This document shows positions 1-8,438 of a stretch of 64,000 nt of DNA, piece after piece. Under the pieces are notes generated by a model. That model saw nothing but the letters and a program-made list of their open reading frames with translations, had not been told where the DNA came from and searched no databases. The stretch is from contig CP005973.1 of NCBI GenBank assembly GCA_000940995.1, positions 1 through 64,000 of the forward strand, written 5' to 3'. The DNA is from Photobacterium gaetbulicola Gung47. Lineage in GTDB: Bacteria > Pseudomonadota > Gammaproteobacteria > Enterobacterales > Vibrionaceae. Position numbers and translations under genes: made by a program. How positions within the stretch are numbered: the first letter of the stretch is position 1; every line of letters begins with the position of its first letter.

Positions 1-372
1 CTAAATAAGCCCAGCGCGTCCAACCCAAACATACGTGACATCACCGCACCAGACTTGGTTCGGCTCCGTCACGGCGAACTGGCGGTCTAATTTATTAGCT
101 ACTTCAACGTGTTCTTGAGTAGCTTTCTTGTAAGCATGCTTAGGCAACTGACAACTCACTAAGCCAAGATTTTTCATTAACTTACTAGCACGATAACGGC
201 TCAGTGGTATTCCTTTTGCCGTAACGATCTCTGCGATAGTTCGAGCCCCCGCAGAGCCATTACTGATGCGGTACGCGGCTTTAACTTCGCTACATAACTC
301 GACGAAATCAGAATTAATCGCCTTGGGGCGGCCAGACCAATATTTGTAACTGCTTCGATGGATGCTGAACAC
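1..372 (-). pseudogene. IS3-family transposase OrfB, N-terminal part, frameshifted
   Basis: The reading frame contains an HTH_21-like region ending in an RYRASKLMKNLGL segment and the start of the DDE integrase domain (VWCGDVTYVWVG). This family normally continues with a [TK]RWAYLA segment. Here the frame instead reads RAGLI and stops, but the other frame of the last 16 bases reads RWAYL. One base therefore appears to be missing near positions 17-20. The frame is open upstream of this ATG into the OrfA overlap (LVEKLKQSHSVSTLCDV), as expected for an OrfAB fusion protein. The rest of the gene lies outside the window. Confidence 0.8.
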
Positions 373-416
373 ATCACAAAGTGTAGATACACTGTGGCTC
401 TGCTTGAGCTTCTCGA

Positions 417-728
417 CTAGCGAGAATTGTTCAGCGAGTCGGACATCAAGAGAGCTGTAGCCTTTTTTAATATTTCATTATGTTCTTCGAGGCGAGCCAG
501 TTTCTTCTTTAACTCACGGATCTCGATTTGTTCTTGCGTCATCGGGGAAGCTTTAGGTGAAACTCCTTGCCGCTCTTCTTTGAGTTGGCGAACCCACTTA
601 TCCATGGTGGATTTACCGACATTCATTGCCTTGGCTGCTTCAGCTACCGAGTAGCCCTGGTCAAGAACCAACTGCGCGGCTTCAAGTTTAAACTCGGGGC
701 TAAATGTTCTTCTACTGCGTTTTGTCAT
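417..728 (-). CDS. IS3-family transposase OrfA
   Basis: This is a small DNA-binding protein of about 103 residues that recognises the element ends and partners OrfB. It starts MTKRSRRTFSPEFKLEAAQL, the standard HTH_8 opening, followed by YSVAEAAKAMNVGKSTMDKWVRQL and a Leu-rich coiled region (IRELKKKLARLEEHNEILKKA). I prefer the ATG at 728 over an upstream one at 764 because an AGGTGA ribosome site precedes it and family members begin here. The stop lies after the frameshift site used to make OrfAB. Confidence 0.9.
   Translation of the reverse strand: MTKRSRRTFSPEFKLEAAQLVLDQGYSVAEAAKAMNVGKSTMDKWVRQLKEERQGVSPKASPMTQEQIEIRELKKKLARLEEHNEILKKATALLMSDSLNNSR
462..468 (-). other. programmed -1 frameshift heptamer (A AAA AAG)
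   Basis: On the minus strand the OrfA codons read TTA AAA AAG, giving the slippery heptamer A AAA AAG. Slipping back one base leads into KKGYSSLDVRLAEQFSLVEK without a stop and then into OrfB. This is the classic IS3-family arrangement. No pseudoknot or stem was worked out. Confidence 0.75.
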
Positions 729-851
729 TGCGTCACCTGTTAACTTCTGAGGCGATGATATCACCTCTTATCAGGTGGCCAAATTAACTATGCCACTACA
801 CTGAACCTTTTTAAAAGATGAAGTTAATATAGAAGAAGAGAAATAAACCAT

Positions 852-1211
852 TTAGTGGCCAATCCGCAAACCTTCTAACACAGGTCGACCTAGATCATCA
901 CAAGTATAAGATGATAAAGCCGGCCTAGCTTGTCGCTTAGCAGCAATAGAAGTAAGAAGAGCACTAGTGAATTGCTCCCCTTTTTTTGTATTCCCATAAA
1001 CTCTAACATATTGGCCATTGCTGCTATCTTGGCTACAGTGTGATACTGTCACAGGCTTCTCAAACATGACATAAACTCTTCCACCATCATCTTCACCTTC
1101 ATAAATAATTTCATCAACGTAAAGCCACTCCCCCCATAAATTGTTCGATATACTCGACGCTGAGGCATTAATTGAAGTAAGCATTAAAAGCGCAGTGATA
1201 ATTAGTCTCAT
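852..1211 (-). CDS. small secreted protein, unknown function
   Basis: A protein of 119 residues. The first ~19 residues (MRLIITALLMLTSINASAS) form a typical signal peptide ending in an AxA-like site, so the product should be exported to the periplasm. Mature residues include two cysteines, C~58 in SHCSQDSS and C~104 in YTCDDLGRPVLEG, which could form a disulfide. I do not recognise the family. It stands alone between the IS3 end and a 630-base gap, which is consistent with accessory DNA. Confidence 0.6.
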   Translation of the reverse strand: MRLIITALLMLTSINASASSISNNLWGEWLYVDEIIYEGEDDGGRVYVMFEKPVTVSHCSQDSSNGQYVRVYGNTKKGEQFTSALLTSIAAKRQARPALSSYTCDDLGRPVLEGLRIGH

Positions 1212-1840
1212 AGATTGCCACCAAAAAAAGTAAAGAAAATTAGACAGAAGAGGCTACCACTTGCTTAGATTAATATGCAATGAATCAACTTTGCCTCATA
1301 TCACGCTTTCTCATTTAAATTTATCGAAATAAAAAATAAATCAAAAATACCAATATATTTGCAATCAATAAGAACAGTTATATGCTTATAGCTATATTTG
1401 TTACGATATATTACAAACAAAATGCAAGCCAAGGCATTGGCTTGGTCCTGCCAGATCAAATTTTAAAACACTAAAATTCAATGTGTCACGCCCTTCTGTT
1501 GGAACCTTCTAGACGGAGGTTTTATATATGCTCGAATCAACTAATTATCGACACTAATTGATTAGAAATCATTAGGCTATTAAACGAACAGCTCTTACTA
1601 TTTATACTCTTAACTAAAAAGGTTTGGGGCATTTCTGTGTTACACGGCCTGCCAGGACACCTCTAGACAGAATGTGTTGATTCCGAGCCTTCCTATTTTC
1701 ATCCCCCCTAACCTCAAACGTACTTCTATCAATATTGGTATATTTACACCGAACAACACCGTATCAACCTATTAACTGCTCATTTGTACGTTAGAAAGTG
1801 CGCAACTTTGGTCATGTAAACCATTCAACCCAACCATACT
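1212..1840. other. intergenic, no supported gene
   Basis: This is AT-rich sequence between the small secreted protein and the decayed regulator. I found no convincing ORF, tRNA or terminator. It probably contains the promoters of the two flanking divergent genes. Confidence 0.5.
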
Positions 1841-2421
1841 ATGTTCACACCTTCTGAATTGAGACAAATTTACCCGATGACAAGAGCTAACAAGCGCCGA
1901 GAACAGCAAATTCAAACTGTCTGTCAGTACATAGATACCCACCTTGACCAAGCGTTGAGCTTAGAGCAACTGAGCCAGATTGCTATTTGTTCCAAATATC
2001 ATTTTCAGCGAGTGTTCTCTGCATTTATGGGGATTAGTGCTACGCAATATGTGCTGCTTGCAAGGCTTAAACGAGCGTCATTTCGTTTAGCATTTGAAAA
2101 GAACATAACGGTCACAACTATCGCTTTTATTGAGCATCAAGGAAACCCCAAAGAGTTTTTGAAACGGCAGCTAAGTTCATTGAATGGCGAAAATCGACAG
2201 GGCTTTCGCCAATAAAAACTAGCCAAACCTTTGGTATTCCTTATGTAGACCCAAGCCAAGTGCTAGAGGAAGAACTTCGATTTGATATCTGCGGCAGCCA
2301 TATCGGAGAAGTGCCAGAAAACCCTTTTGGCGTAAAAGCAGGTTTTACTCCAGCTGGGCGTTGTGCAATGGTATTACATAAAGGAAGTCATAATACGATT
2401 CTCCACAAAGCCATTGTTTGA
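1841..2421 (+). pseudogene. AraC-family regulator with GyrI-like C-terminus, broken by frameshifts
   Basis: The first ~90 residues are an AraC-type double HTH (QTVCQYIDTHLDQALSLEQLSQIA, then YHFQRVFSAFMGISATQYVLLARLKRASFRLAF). The frame then loses the conserved second-helix region and stops at 2215. Another frame picks up FIEWRKSTGLSPI from about 2175 and runs to a stop at 2421 through DPSQVLEEELRFDICG and GVKAGFTPAGRCAMVLHKG, which matches the GyrI-like effector domain usual for this class. The remains out to ~2510 no longer match. The gene looks inactivated. The original start may be the ATG at 1877. Confidence 0.75.
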
Positions 2422-2574
2422 TACCCAGCAACTTATAAAGCTGTTTGAGCAGGCTCAATCCATGAGTTGCGATCTTGTCTTTTCGACTTCCGGTGAGCCA
2501 TTTTCCTCGGCGTGATACTCAAACAGCTTCGTTGAGCCCTTTCCTCCTCATAAGGTATGGGCTGGTAGCCTTTG

Positions 2575-3921
2575 TTACAGCAGCAACAGTTTGGCCGTGC
2601 CGAGGAAGGCGAAGAAGCCGACCACGTCGGTAACCGTGGTGAGGATCACCGAGCCGGCCAGCGCGGGGTCAAGCTTGAGCTTGTCGAGCACGACAGGGAT
2701 CAACACCCCGAACAGGGCGGCGGTGATGATATTGACCACGATGCCGACCGAGATAATCGCGCCGATCATCGGTGACTGGAACCACAGCCCCGCCATTAAT
2801 CCGATCAATACTGCCCACAGCACGCCGTTGAGAAAACCTATGCCCAACTCATTGTGTAGCAGCGAGCGGCGGTTACCGGCGGTGACCTGATTAAGCGCCA
2901 TACCGCGGATCATCAGGGTCAGGGTCTGGCTGCCGGCTATGCCGCCCATTGAGGCGACAATTGGCATCAGGATCGCAAGGGCCACGACCTGGGCAATGAC
3001 ATCTTCAAACAGGCTAATAGTGATCGACGCCAGTACGGCGGTGAGGAGGTTGATGCCGAGCCACACCGCACGCTTCTTGGCGCTTTTGGTGATCGGGGCG
3101 AACAGATCGTCCTCTTCGCTCATACCGGCATTGGCCATCAAGGTACTTTCGTAGTTCTCGCGCATCAGCTCCATGGCAAGGTGGGTATCAATTTCGCCTA
3201 TCAGTGCGAAGTTCTCGTCAACAATCGGTAGGCTGAATTGCTGGCTGTGCTCGACAGCCTCTACCGCTTCGGTGAGCGAGGCGTCATCTTCCAGTACCAA
3301 GCAGTCGGTATTGGCCAGATTGCTCAATTTGGTCAGTGGCTCGGCTTCGTTCAGCTGCTGGTAGTTAATGGTACCGACAAACTTGGTATCGCGGGTGACC
3401 ACATAAATTGAAGCCGGATACTGGTAACCGTAACGCTCCAGTAATACCTTGGCCCTTTTGGCAGAGATCCCCTGCGGCAGCGAAAGTACCTTGGGGTTGG
3501 CGTAGCGGCCGATTTGATCGTCATCGTACTGGTTGGCCCGGTCAAACAGCTCGATGTCTTCTTTGCTGAGTTTTCCGATGGCCCGTTCGATGATCTCTTC
3601 CGGCAGCGAGTCGGCCCATTCAATCAGGGAGAGGTTATCGAGCTGGCCGAGTACCAAATCCAGCTCGGTATCACTGAGTGACTGGATCACCCACTCACGC
3701 GTGTCAGCACGCATGGCGGTGAGCACATCGACGTGATCATTGAGGGGTAGCTGGCGCCAGAGCTCCATACGTTGATCAAGGGGCAGTGCCTCGAACAAGG
3801 TGGCAAAGGCGCCGGCTTCTAGTTGTTGGATCTCGGGTTCATTGAATATTTGACGCTGTTCGTCGGTATCTGCGGCGGAGATGCGCTCAATGAGCAGGCT
3901 TAGATCAACGGTGTTGCTCAT
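2575..3921 (-). CDS. mgtE: magnesium transporter MgtE
   Basis: An inner-membrane Mg2+ channel/transporter of 448 residues, the family length. The N-terminal ~130 residues are the helical MgtE_N superhelix (LEAGAFATLFEALPLDQRMELWRQLP). It is followed by a pair of CBS domains (about 140-260), which sense cytosolic Mg2+. The C-terminal third holds five membrane helices with the conserved MPIVASMGGIAGSQTLTLMIRG stretch and a PLxxDKLKLDPALAGSVILTT-like end. It is a single gene with no obvious operon partner. No Mg-responsive leader was identified in the ~140 bases upstream. Confidence 0.95.
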   Translation of the reverse strand: MSNTVDLSLLIERISAADTDEQRQIFNEPEIQQLEAGAFATLFEALPLDQRMELWRQLPLNDHVDVLTAMRADTREWVIQSLSDTELDLVLGQLDNLSLIEWADSLPEEIIERAIGKLSKEDIELFDRANQYDDDQIGRYANPKVLSLPQGISAKRAKVLLERYGYQYPASIYVVTRDTKFVGTINYQQLNEAEPLTKLSNLANTDCLVLEDDASLTEAVEAVEHSQQFSLPIVDENFALIGEIDTHLAMELMRENYESTLMANAGMSEEDDLFAPITKSAKKRAVWLGINLLTAVLASITISLFEDVIAQVVALAILMPIVASMGGIAGSQTLTLMIRGMALNQVTAGNRRSLLHNELGIGFLNGVLWAVLIGLMAGLWFQSPMIGAIISVGIVVNIITAALFGVLIPVVLDKLKLDPALAGSVILTTVTDVVGFFAFLGTAKLLLL

Positions 3922-4101
3922 GCAGGTTTCCTTGTTGCAAACGCTAGCAGCCAGTGGCTGAGCGTGTTGTTATTGTCGTTATTTTTCTATAAGAGTATGG
4001 GTTTCGGTTTTGTCGGTCAATTGTGATATCGCTAACTGTTGCTGTTATGAAATCAGGCTAGTTTATTGATAATGCGTTTGTTGTTGGTTAGGAGATGGAT
4101 A

Positions 4102-4302
4102 ATGGATAAACAGCACATTCCTGAAGCGCTCTACGATGATGCCCTGGAGTACTTTGGTGACCGAGCGAAAGCCGATGATTGGTTACAGACGGAAAATATT
4201 GCACTGGGTTTGGTAAGTCCGGCTTACTTATGCCGCACGGAGGAGGGACTTCGGCAAGTGACAGATCTTTTAAACCGTCTCAAAGAAACCGGTCATATCT
4301 AG
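4102..4302 (+). CDS. Xre/MbcA/ParS-type antitoxin domain protein (DUF2384-like)
   Basis: A small protein of 66 residues from the ATG at 4102, which has an AGGAG site about 8 bases upstream. An in-frame ATG at 4066 lacks such a site. Residues about 12-62 (YFGDRAKADDWLQTENIALG, then PAYLCRTEEGLRQVTDLLNRLKETG) match the toxin-binding MbcA/ParS C-terminal domain. Those proteins usually pair with RES-domain toxins and also have an N-terminal HTH. Here both the HTH and a neighbouring toxin are missing, so it is either an orphan antitoxin or a domain reused for another purpose. Confidence 0.7.
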   Translation: MDKQHIPEALYDDALEYFGDRAKADDWLQTENIALGLVSPAYLCRTEEGLRQVTDLLNRLKETGHI

Positions 4303-4657
4303 CGCCTGGAGCGATGGAGAAAAATCGTGAAAGGCTGGGTGATAGAGGTCAGCCTTCATGAGAAAAGCTAATAGAATACTCAGTACAGTCATCTTGATAT
4401 ACCTTGTAATAGCGTGTAATAGATAAAAATTTCTCTCGAGTTATATTTTTATAAGCAAGTTGCATGATAGAAAACTATCTAGTGTGATCCTATGTACAAA
4501 AATGATTTTTTTCTATACGTGTCAACAAATGCAATATTAAACTTTCAAAGCTACATGCTCGATAACGGTGATTTTAATTGATAATTAAGTCGTTTAGAAA
4601 TTTAAAATTGCTTGAGTTTTAATTTGAAGTCATAACACTTTTTACGAGGGAAATATT
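4303..4657. other. AT-rich intergenic region
   Basis: This stretch of 355 bases is distinctly AT-rich and contains no supported ORF. It lies directly upstream of the unknown gene starting at 4658 and probably carries its promoter. A ribosome-binding AGGGA occurs just before that start (TTTTTACGAGGGAAATATT). Confidence 0.4.
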
Positions 4658-5854
4658 ATGTCACAGACAGAGACGTTAGATAAAAGTGTAGGTTCATCTG
4701 TTAACTCCGCAATGGATACACTAACGGCGCAGTGGTATAACGCCATGGTAACCGGGTTAGGATTAGACCCGAACCAGTTCCAGTTATATCAAGGTCCCAA
4801 TTCTATGATGAGCACATCCCAGGATATGTGGAATGTGTTCAACGCGGTACCACCCAAATCAATTAACAACTATTATAACCCAAATCAGACAAATAACTTT
4901 TCATCAGCCTATAACTTGATCCTAGAGGCACTTGTTCCTGCCTCTAACTCGAGTTTCCAGAACTGCATGGGGGATTATTATGGCAAATGGAATAGTTATT
5001 TCGAGAACCATGATCCTGCAGAGTGGACAGCTCAAGGCGTTTCTGATCTGTTTAACTCATGGGCGATGAGAAATGCTCCCGGGAAAGCTGGTTGCGTAAC
5101 CGGTCTGACCAATATTTACATCAATCCGGTTGATATCGCGGTTAAAAAGTTTGCCTCGGCTGGTGGGAAATATGCCTGGAATAAAACGGCAGATCAGTTA
5201 AAGTCGGCTTTAGCCGGTGGGGCACAGAAGAGTTTTACCCTCGACTCTCAAACAACAAGCAGCGATGTTAAGCATACTTGGGCGGGTGGCAATACCTCCG
5301 TATTTTTTGATATTTTTTCATTTGGTGGCGGCGGTAAGTATGACAAGCTTACCACCAAAACTACCTCTGCCGGTGTAAAGATTGATGCGGAGTTCCAGAA
5401 GGTGACGACATTTACAGCCGGGCCATTGGCTGTTAATAATCCGAACGATCCAATATTGACAGACTTCAAAGCATGGTATGAAAGTTCAGCGCTAGCAAAG
5501 GCCTATGCCACCAAAGATAATACGGTTTGGAACAACCAAAGTTCGACCACGTGGGATAAAGCCTTCGGTTCAGATGGCTTCCTCCAGCGGCTTACCTCTT
5601 CGCTCATTGTGGCAGACGGTGTAACGATTACTATGACGTCCAACGCCAGTTATGACACTTCTGAGCGCACGGAAATAGAAGCGGCGGCAAAAGCGGGTAT
5701 TTGGCCATTCTTTAGCGTATCAGGCCAAGGGGGGACAACGACCGAGGTGAAATTCAACGATCAAGGTAATTTCACCATTACCACGAAGATTGCTTTGGGC
5801 AACCCTCAGGTTCTGGGTGTCCTGCAATCTCCTATGTCAGCTATTTTTTCGTAG
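4658..5854 (+). CDS. unknown protein, leaderless member of a tandem paralogous pair
   Basis: A protein of 398 residues of a family I do not recognise. No signal peptide or membrane segment is visible. The N-terminal ~170 residues are rich in Asn, Tyr and Trp (DMWNVFNAV, NNYYNPNQTNNFSSAYN). The C-terminal half is rich in Thr, Ser and Gly and looks like beta structure (FFDIFSFGGGGKYDK, VTITMTSNASYD, GQGGTTTEVKFNDQGNFTIT). It is clearly homologous to the next gene: WxVF-A, YYNP-Q-N-FSS-Y, YAW-KT-DQL and VK(I/V)D occur in the same order. A terminator follows, so the two are probably separate transcripts. No function is assigned. Confidence 0.8.
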   Translation: MSQTETLDKSVGSSVNSAMDTLTAQWYNAMVTGLGLDPNQFQLYQGPNSMMSTSQDMWNVFNAVPPKSINNYYNPNQTNNFSSAYNLILEALVPASNSSFQNCMGDYYGKWNSYFENHDPAEWTAQGVSDLFNSWAMRNAPGKAGCVTGLTNIYINPVDIAVKKFASAGGKYAWNKTADQLKSALAGGAQKSFTLDSQTTSSDVKHTWAGGNTSVFFDIFSFGGGGKYDKLTTKTTSAGVKIDAEFQKVTTFTAGPLAVNNPNDPILTDFKAWYESSALAKAYATKDNTVWNNQSSTTWDKAFGSDGFLQRLTSSLIVADGVTITMTSNASYDTSERTEIEAAAKAGIWPFFSVSGQGGTTTEVKFNDQGNFTITTKIALGNPQVLGVLQSPMSAIFS

Positions 5855-5884
5855 GATAGATGTGCACCATAATATCTGAATGAT

Positions 5885-5917
5885 TAAAGGCTTCTTTTGT
5901 GAAGCCTTTATGTTTTT
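5885..5917 (+). terminator. rho-independent terminator
   Basis: A perfect 10-bp stem (TAAAGGCTTC / GAAGCCTTTA) with a 6-base loop, followed by ATGTTTTT. It lies 30 bases after the stop of the unknown gene ending at 5854 and separates it from its paralogue. Confidence 0.85.
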
Positions 5918-5974
5918 AGAATATCGATATGAAGTGAAAAATTATATGAATTACTTCTGAAAAGGTGCCTAACT

Positions 5975-6805
5975 ATGGATAAAACCAAGCTGGTTATTTT
6001 TATATTAGCTCTGTGGTTACCGATATACGCATCGGCCAGAGCGGATATAAATGAAAACGATTTACAGAGAATAGGGTTGGAGTACTGGCATAGTCAATTG
6101 GCTGAAATAGTATCCGTGACCTCTAATGAAATTAAAATATCCCAAGGTATTATGTCGTTAGGCCATGACTCATATCAGCTTTGGAGTGTATTTGATGCCA
6201 TGGCAAATTATGAAAGTGAGCTTTATTACAATCCCTCTCAATATAACAGCTTTTCTTCGGACTATGGTGATAAGTTATATAACTTACCCGTTGAATCCGT
6301 CAGCAGTGAGCGGTGTGATCTAGACAAGGCGGTTATTCGCTATGACAAGAGTGATGGAATTTACGCATGGAGTAAAACACTTGATCAACTCAATGATGAG
6401 TTGCTTAATAGTCAGGGCTTGAAATATACCTCCAGCAAGACCTTTGGTAATGAAAGTAATCCCAACGATCAGGCATCTTATACGGTTAAAGTCGACGTGG
6501 ACTATGAGCAGTTCATCGTGTTTTACGCCGAGCCCTATGGCAGCGATATACACAATACACAATTACAGGGCTATACCCCTTGGTATAGCCCTTGTGTTTT
6601 ACCATATGCACTCAGTCAAAAACAGGATGAAAAAGAATCAAGACTAAACCAAACGACTGCCCTTGTTGTCGCCAATAAGGGTAAGCAGTGTGTATCTATC
6701 CTTAACCCTGCACAAGTCCATCATGATTGCACCACGCTTTCTGTTCCCGCAATCATCGCCGTCATCACTGTCCCCCTAGTGGATCTGTATGCTCAGACCC
6801 CTTGA
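5975..6805 (+). CDS. unknown exported protein, second member of the paralogous pair
   Basis: A protein of 276 residues with an N-terminal signal peptide (KLVIFILALWLPIYASARA), so probably periplasmic or secreted. It is shorter than its upstream paralogue (398 residues) but keeps the same ordered blocks: MSLGHDSYQLWSVFDAM, YYNPSQYNSFSSDYGDKL, GIYAWSKTLDQLNDEL, then TVKVDVDYEQFIVFYAEP and LVVANKG. The glycine-rich segment of the paralogue is absent. Four cysteines occur in the mature part. A terminator-like hairpin lies inside the coding region at 6568-6600. No function can be assigned. Confidence 0.75.
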   Translation: MDKTKLVIFILALWLPIYASARADINENDLQRIGLEYWHSQLAEIVSVTSNEIKISQGIMSLGHDSYQLWSVFDAMANYESELYYNPSQYNSFSSDYGDKLYNLPVESVSSERCDLDKAVIRYDKSDGIYAWSKTLDQLNDELLNSQGLKYTSSKTFGNESNPNDQASYTVKVDVDYEQFIVFYAEPYGSDIHNTQLQGYTPWYSPCVLPYALSQKQDEKESRLNQTTALVVANKGKQCVSILNPAQVHHDCTTLSVPAIIAVITVPLVDLYAQTP

Positions 6806-6818
6806 CCGCAATTGTGTA

Positions 6819-7298
6819 CTATAGACCTTGGCGAGCAGCCCCGGCTTTGTAATGGGGATGCATCTTTTTCATCAGCAAGCTATCAATGCTGAGACGACCG
6901 GCGCCCGAAGCCAGCAGCGAGACCGACATCGCCAGCAGGGACAAGCCAAACTCGTATCCGCCATTGGACATGAACAGACCGTTATCCAAGTGCACGGTAA
7001 CAATCGCAACCACCATGGTGACAGCCAGTACCAGCGCAGTTGGCCGGGTGAGTAGCCCAAGTAGAATGAACAAGCCACCGAAGAATTCCGCGCTACCGGC
7101 CATCAGTGCCATTACAAAGCCGGGCTCTAGACCAATGGAGGCCATCCATTGACCAGTGCCCTCAAGGCCGTAACCGCCAAACCAGCCGAAAAGTTTCTGG
7201 GCACCGTGGGCCATGAAAATGATCCCTGCCGGAACGCGCAAAGCAAGAGGGGCGAAACTGGCTGATGACGAGAGTGTTTTGTTGATTAATGTGTTCAT
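6819..7298 (-). CDS. DoxX family membrane protein
   Basis: A protein of 159 residues with four predicted membrane helices, the DoxX/YphA architecture. Diagnostic segments are LRVPAGIIFMAHGAQKLFGWFGGYG near residues 20-45, then AGSAEFFGGLFILLGLLTRP and AVTMVVAIVTVHLDNGLF. DoxX proteins are small inner-membrane proteins often linked to thiol or sulfur redox stress, but their exact role is not settled. It is convergent with the preceding unknown gene, only 13 bases apart, and is expressed on its own. Confidence 0.9.
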   Translation of the reverse strand: MNTLINKTLSSSASFAPLALRVPAGIIFMAHGAQKLFGWFGGYGLEGTGQWMASIGLEPGFVMALMAGSAEFFGGLFILLGLLTRPTALVLAVTMVVAIVTVHLDNGLFMSNGGYEFGLSLLAMSVSLLASGAGRLSIDSLLMKKMHPHYKAGAARQGL

Positions 7299-7468
7299 GA
7301 TGCTGTCCTCGAATCTGTCGGCAAACCCTAGTGTCGGGTAACTGTACTGTGTTGTTGGGTACAGAATAGGCAGCTTTGGTTAAGAACAACATCAGGCTAA
7401 CTTGAGCTTATCGTTCAAAAAATTCGAATGAACTAACTGGTAAAGTCTTAACTTCAAGCAATATGTTG

Positions 7469-8020
7469 TTAAAACTTAAAATTAATTCCCATCAAGTAAT
7501 GATTGCTGCTAATGCTACGGGGCAGTTCGATACGCTGGTACTCTGCGCTGATACCGAAATGCTTGCCAAGGGCGAGTTCGGTGCCGAGGGCAATATACGG
7601 AGAGAATCCACGTTCGGTACGGGTGTGCCAGTTATCCTTACTCTTGCGGGTATCAATCTCAACGGCGGCGTAGTTAATGCCGCCTCGGGCATAGATATTG
7701 GTAAAGCGTGTTAGCGGATATTCTGCTTTAATTCCCAATAACCCGCCGCTATAGCTTGAAATGGAATGGGTTAGGCCAAGCGAGCCGATATAGCTCAGTC
7801 CGCCGCTGTTGGCAAAGTAGCCGGTGTCGAGAGAGAAATACGGGTTGAAGTGGTAGTTATAACCGAGCTCGAAGGTCAAGCCAGCATCGATGTCACTATA
7901 GTTACGGCTTGTCATCGTGCCCCCGCCGAAGCGCACCCCTATTTCATGGTTGATTGTTTGGCCTGTGGCATAGCTATACATTGGGCACAGAAGAACAATA
8001 ACTGGGATCAGTTTTCTCAT
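7469..8020 (-). CDS. outer-membrane beta-barrel protein, OmpA/OmpW-like
   Basis: A protein of 183 residues from the ATG at 8020; a GTG three codons upstream is less likely. It has a signal peptide (KLIPVIVLLCPMYSYA) and then alternating aromatic and polar strands: EIGVRFGGGTMTSRNYS, LTFELGYNYHFNPYFSLDTGYF, YARGGINYAAVEI, FGISAEYQRIEL. The chain ends in phenylalanine (GINFKF), the signal for the BAM insertion machinery. Eight strands would fit the length. The ligand or role is unknown. Confidence 0.8.
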   Translation of the reverse strand: MRKLIPVIVLLCPMYSYATGQTINHEIGVRFGGGTMTSRNYSDIDAGLTFELGYNYHFNPYFSLDTGYFANSGGLSYIGSLGLTHSISSYSGGLLGIKAEYPLTRFTNIYARGGINYAAVEIDTRKSKDNWHTRTERGFSPYIALGTELALGKHFGISAEYQRIELPRSISSNHYLMGINFKF

Positions 8021-8224
8021 AAAATACACTGTTTTATTGGTTTGGGCGGATTGTAGCGATGAGGCGGCAGGAGCTCAATGGGTCGGTACAAAGTCATACA
8101 GTGTTACTAGAGGCAGGTAACTGACGTGTTTATATGTTTTACATGGTTTAGGGCACGCTTTTATCCGTGCAGTCAATGGTTGTCAGCGTGGTGAAGCAAG
8201 AGTCGTCTCAAAAGTGAGAGTTGA

Positions 8225-8390
8225 GCTAATATTAATGTAGTTGTGCCAGTTTTGGTTAAGGAAGCTATGGCTATGATGGATACAGATACACTACTTATCT
8301 GTATCTACTTGCTAGAATTTGACTCGCTAATTGTGTCTAGATTTGGACACTCGCAAATTTCGCTCAGCCTCGGCTGGGCATTTTTATTTC
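8225..8390 (+). ncRNA. candidate small RNA with two hairpins and a terminator
   Basis: There is no coding gene on the plus strand here, but two strong structures occur in series. A perfect 10-bp stem with a 7-base loop lies at 8279-8305 (GATACAGATA / TATCTGTATC). A GC-rich stem at 8362-8379 is followed by ATTTTTATTT, typical of a rho-independent terminator. A terminator without an upstream gene suggests a short non-coding transcript starting around 8200-8240. I do not recognise it as a known sRNA. The short ORF across it looks spurious. Confidence 0.35.
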
Positions 8391-8438
8391 TGCCCTTCCA
8401 ATTTCACCAAGTCACCTCGGCTGAGCTTTATCTCTGTA

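Larger units (their letters stand above)
1..803 (-). mobile_element. IS3-family insertion sequence, partial at window edge
   Basis: The minus strand carries the usual IS3 layout of a short HTH OrfA followed by an OrfB in the -1 frame. The outer end probably lies near 800-803, where the minus strand reads TGTAGTGGCATAG, beginning with TG as IS3-family ends do. The other end lies left of position 1, so the inverted repeat could not be compared. OrfB is frameshifted, so this copy probably cannot move by itself. The exact outer boundary is inferred. Confidence 0.75.
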
